From: Pseudomonas sp. Bout1
GTDB lineage: Bacteria; Pseudomonadota; Gammaproteobacteria; Pseudomonadales; Pseudomonadaceae
Reading direction: 5' to 3'
Assembly: GCF_034314165.1 (NCBI RefSeq)
Contig: NZ_JAVIWK010000001.1
Span: 2,867,001 to 2,931,000 of the forward strand
DNA: 64,000 nucleotides
The position numbers and the translations under genes are program-made. How positions within the stretch are numbered: position 1 is the first letter of the stretch; each line of letters opens with the position of its first letter. The notes under the pieces are model-generated. The model did not search any database and was not told the DNA's origin. It saw only the letters and a list, made by a program, of their open reading frames with translations. This document shows, in pieces, positions 62,690 through 64,000 of this stretch.

Positions 62690-62774
62690 CATCGCAGGCA
62701 AGCCAGCTCCCACATCGAGCGTGTTCCTTCAGGTACAACACGGTCAACTGTGGGAGCCGGGCTTGCCCGCGATG
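62690..62774. repeat. REP pair between the dehydratase and KDG kinase genes
   Basis: CATCGCAGGCAAGCCAGCTC at 62690 faces GTGGGAGCCGGGCTTGCCCG at 62750: inverted halves of the usual REP with a variable middle. Confidence 0.7.
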
Positions 62775-62804
62775 AGGCCCTCAAGTACACCGAGAGCCCC
62801 AGAC

Positions 62805-63713
62805 ATGAATACAAAACCGCGCATCGCCCTCATCGGCGAATGCATGATCGAACTGCAACACCGCGCCGATGGCAGCCTGCAACAAAGCTTTGGCGGCGAC
62901 ACCCTGAACGCCGCCGTCTACCTGCGCCGCGAACTGGGTGGCGCCAGCGCCGTCGACTACGTCACCGCCCTGGGCGACGACAGTTTCAGCGACGCCATGT
63001 GCAAACATTGGGCCGCAGAGGGCCTGGGCCTGGGCATGGTCCAGCGCCTGCCGGGGCGCCTGCCGGGTTTGTACTGCATCCAGACCGATGCCAATGGAGA
63101 GCGCAAATTCCTCTACTGGCGCAACGAAGCGGCCGTGCGCGACTGCTTCACCACACCGGCGGCCGAGCCGATCCTGGCGGCGTTGCCGACGTACGACGTG
63201 GTGTATTTCAGCGGCATCACCCTGGCGGTGCTAGGCGAAGTGGGCCGTGCGCGCCTGCTGGAAACCCTGATCGAAACCCGCAAGCGCGGCGGCAAGGTGG
63301 TGTTCGACAACAACTACCGGCCACGTTTGTGGGCCAGTGTAGAGGCGGCACGCGCGGCGTATCACGCGGTGTTGGCCGAGGTGGATATCGCCTTGCTGAC
63401 GGAAGATGACGAGCGTGCGTTGTTTGGGTATGAAGACAGCGAACGGGTGTTCTCGGCGTACCCGCAGATTGGCGAAGTGGTGCTCAAGCGTGGGGCGGAT
63501 GCGTGTTTTATTCGTTGTGCAGGTGAGCGATTCGAGGTGCCGGCGCTGGTAGTGGAGAAGGTGGTCGACACTACGGCGGCGGGGGATTCGTTCAGTGCAG
63601 CTTATCTGGCCAGTCGGCTCAAGGGCGGTTCGCCCGAAGAGGCCGCATTGGCCGGGCATCGGCTCGCGAGCCGGGTGATTCAGGTGCACGGTGCACTGAT
63701 CCCTAGAGACTGA
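62805..63713 (+). CDS. kdgK: 2-keto-3-deoxygluconate kinase
   Basis: A 302-residue PfkB-family kinase that follows E. coli KdgK closely: IGECMIEL, FGGDTLNAAVY, RLPGLYCIQTD, FLYWRNEAAVRD, VFDNNYRPRLWAS, and the ATP/catalytic motif DTTAAGDSFSAAYL near the end. It phosphorylates 2-keto-3-deoxygluconate at O6 for the Entner-Doudoroff route. The start at 62805 drops an upstream stretch that runs through a REP. Last gene of the catabolic cluster. Confidence 0.92.
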   Translation: MNTKPRIALIGECMIELQHRADGSLQQSFGGDTLNAAVYLRRELGGASAVDYVTALGDDSFSDAMCKHWAAEGLGLGMVQRLPGRLPGLYCIQTDANGERKFLYWRNEAAVRDCFTTPAAEPILAALPTYDVVYFSGITLAVLGEVGRARLLETLIETRKRGGKVVFDNNYRPRLWASVEAARAAYHAVLAEVDIALLTEDDERALFGYEDSERVFSAYPQIGEVVLKRGADACFIRCAGERFEVPALVVEKVVDTTAAGDSFSAAYLASRLKGGSPEEAALAGHRLASRVIQVHGALIPRD

Positions 63714-63724
63714 CGCTATCTATT

Positions 63725-63817
63725 GTGGTGAGGGAGCTTGCTCCCGCTGGGCTGCGTAGCGGCCCCAAAAAAGCCGGGAGCGCTTCGCACTCCAGCGGGA
63801 GCAAGCTCCCTCGCCAC
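63725..63817. repeat. REP palindrome (GTGG(C/T)GAGGGAGC type) after kdgK
   Basis: GTGGTGAGGGAGCTTGCTCC mirrors GGAGCAAGCTCCCTCGCCAC. Lies between the convergent kdgK and ppiC-like genes, so it may serve as a terminator for both. Confidence 0.8.
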
Positions 63818-63827
63818 GACAAGCTTA

Positions 63828-64000
63828 TCAATCCCGATAAAACACCTGCACCAGGTGGTACCCGAACTTGCTCTTGATCGGCCCATGAACCACCTTCACG
63901 GGCTTCTTGAAGATCACCGCATCAATCACCCCCACCATCTGCCCCGGGCGCACTTCACCCAAATCGCCGCCGCGCTTGGCAGACGGGCAGGTGGAGTACT
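63828..64000 (-). CDS. PpiC-type (parvulin) peptidyl-prolyl isomerase, 3' part
   Basis: The last 56 codons of a gene that begins beyond the window. The reading STCPSAKRGGDLGEVRPGQM followed by GPIKSKFGYHLVQV is the C-terminal half of a small parvulin (PpiC, about 93 residues). It assists folding by proline isomerisation. The start and any signal peptide are outside the window. Confidence 0.85.
   Translation of the reverse strand, partial: YSTCPSAKRGGDLGEVRPGQMVGVIDAVIFKKPVKVVHGPIKSKFGYHLVQVFYRD

Overview
The window looks like a chromosomal segment of a Pseudomonas of the fluorescens group. This is inferred from the high GC content, the many REP-type palindromes (GTGGGAGC...GCTCCCAC and GTGGCGAGGGAGC...GCTCCCTCGCCAC), the gene families present and their codon use. 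There is no rRNA, tRNA, transposase, integrase, phage gene or CRISPR array. Both ends cut genes: mauD at the left and a PpiC-type isomerase at the right.

Region 1 (1-17386) is the most notable part: a composite locus for aromatic amine and auxin breakdown. On the left, an amine dehydrogenase operon (large subunit, mauE, start of mauD) runs off the edge. Then comes a PAS sensor kinase, divergent from an eight-gene indole-3-acetate (IAA) operon in the order iacA-iacB-iacI-iacH-iacC-iacD-iacE-iacF. It is followed by a FeaR-like AraC activator, a six-copy 113-bp REP array, a FixJ-type response regulator, a separate iacG, an outer-membrane porin, a cytochrome c and a FeaB-like aldehyde dehydrogenase. 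Read together, the genes could take tryptamine to indole-3-acetaldehyde, IAA and then towards catechol. The amine dehydrogenase promoter and the cytochrome c/aldehyde dehydrogenase promoter each carry a pair of TGGCA boxes exactly 21 bp apart, which suggests FeaR-type control. A different 19-bp motif is shared by the iacA promoter and the response regulator/iacG intergenic region. Two copies of a 770-bp palindromic element in opposite orientation (1921-2690 and 17391-18164) bracket the IAA block.

Region 2 (18280-35136) holds a FecI/FecR pair followed by two half-size ABC transporters, an M20 dipeptidase, a DyP peroxidase, a UppP phosphatase, a GNAT enzyme, a GlxA-type regulator divergent from a DJ-1 protein, an old-yellow-enzyme reductase, a quinone oxidoreductase divergent from a LysR regulator, an alpha/beta hydrolase and a zinc alcohol dehydrogenase.

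Region 3 (35210-43125) has mntP with a yybP-ykoY manganese riboswitch, then a leftward ddp-type operon for uptake and hydrolysis of D-Ala-D-Ala: RpiR regulator, DdpX, binding protein, two permeases, two ATPases.

Region 4 (43304-56719) is mixed: a PotE-like permease, an AraC regulator divergent from an SDR/VOC/saccharopine-dehydrogenase-like cluster that ends in a truncated SDR, a RidA protein facing a LysR regulator, an AraC regulator divergent from a sodium/bile-acid-type transporter, a SotB-like exporter, an LprI-like protein, a TerC-CBS membrane protein with a proline-rich leader ORF, a thioredoxin-fold protein and a small exported protein.

Region 5 (56966-63713) begins with a good sigma-54 promoter and encodes a polar-amino-acid-type ABC importer, RidA, an IclR regulator, a DSD1-type PLP dehydratase and a clear KdgK. 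The dehydratase-KdgK pairing suggests catabolism of D-glucosaminate through 2-keto-3-deoxygluconate. All functions are inferred by reading the sequence; no database search was run.
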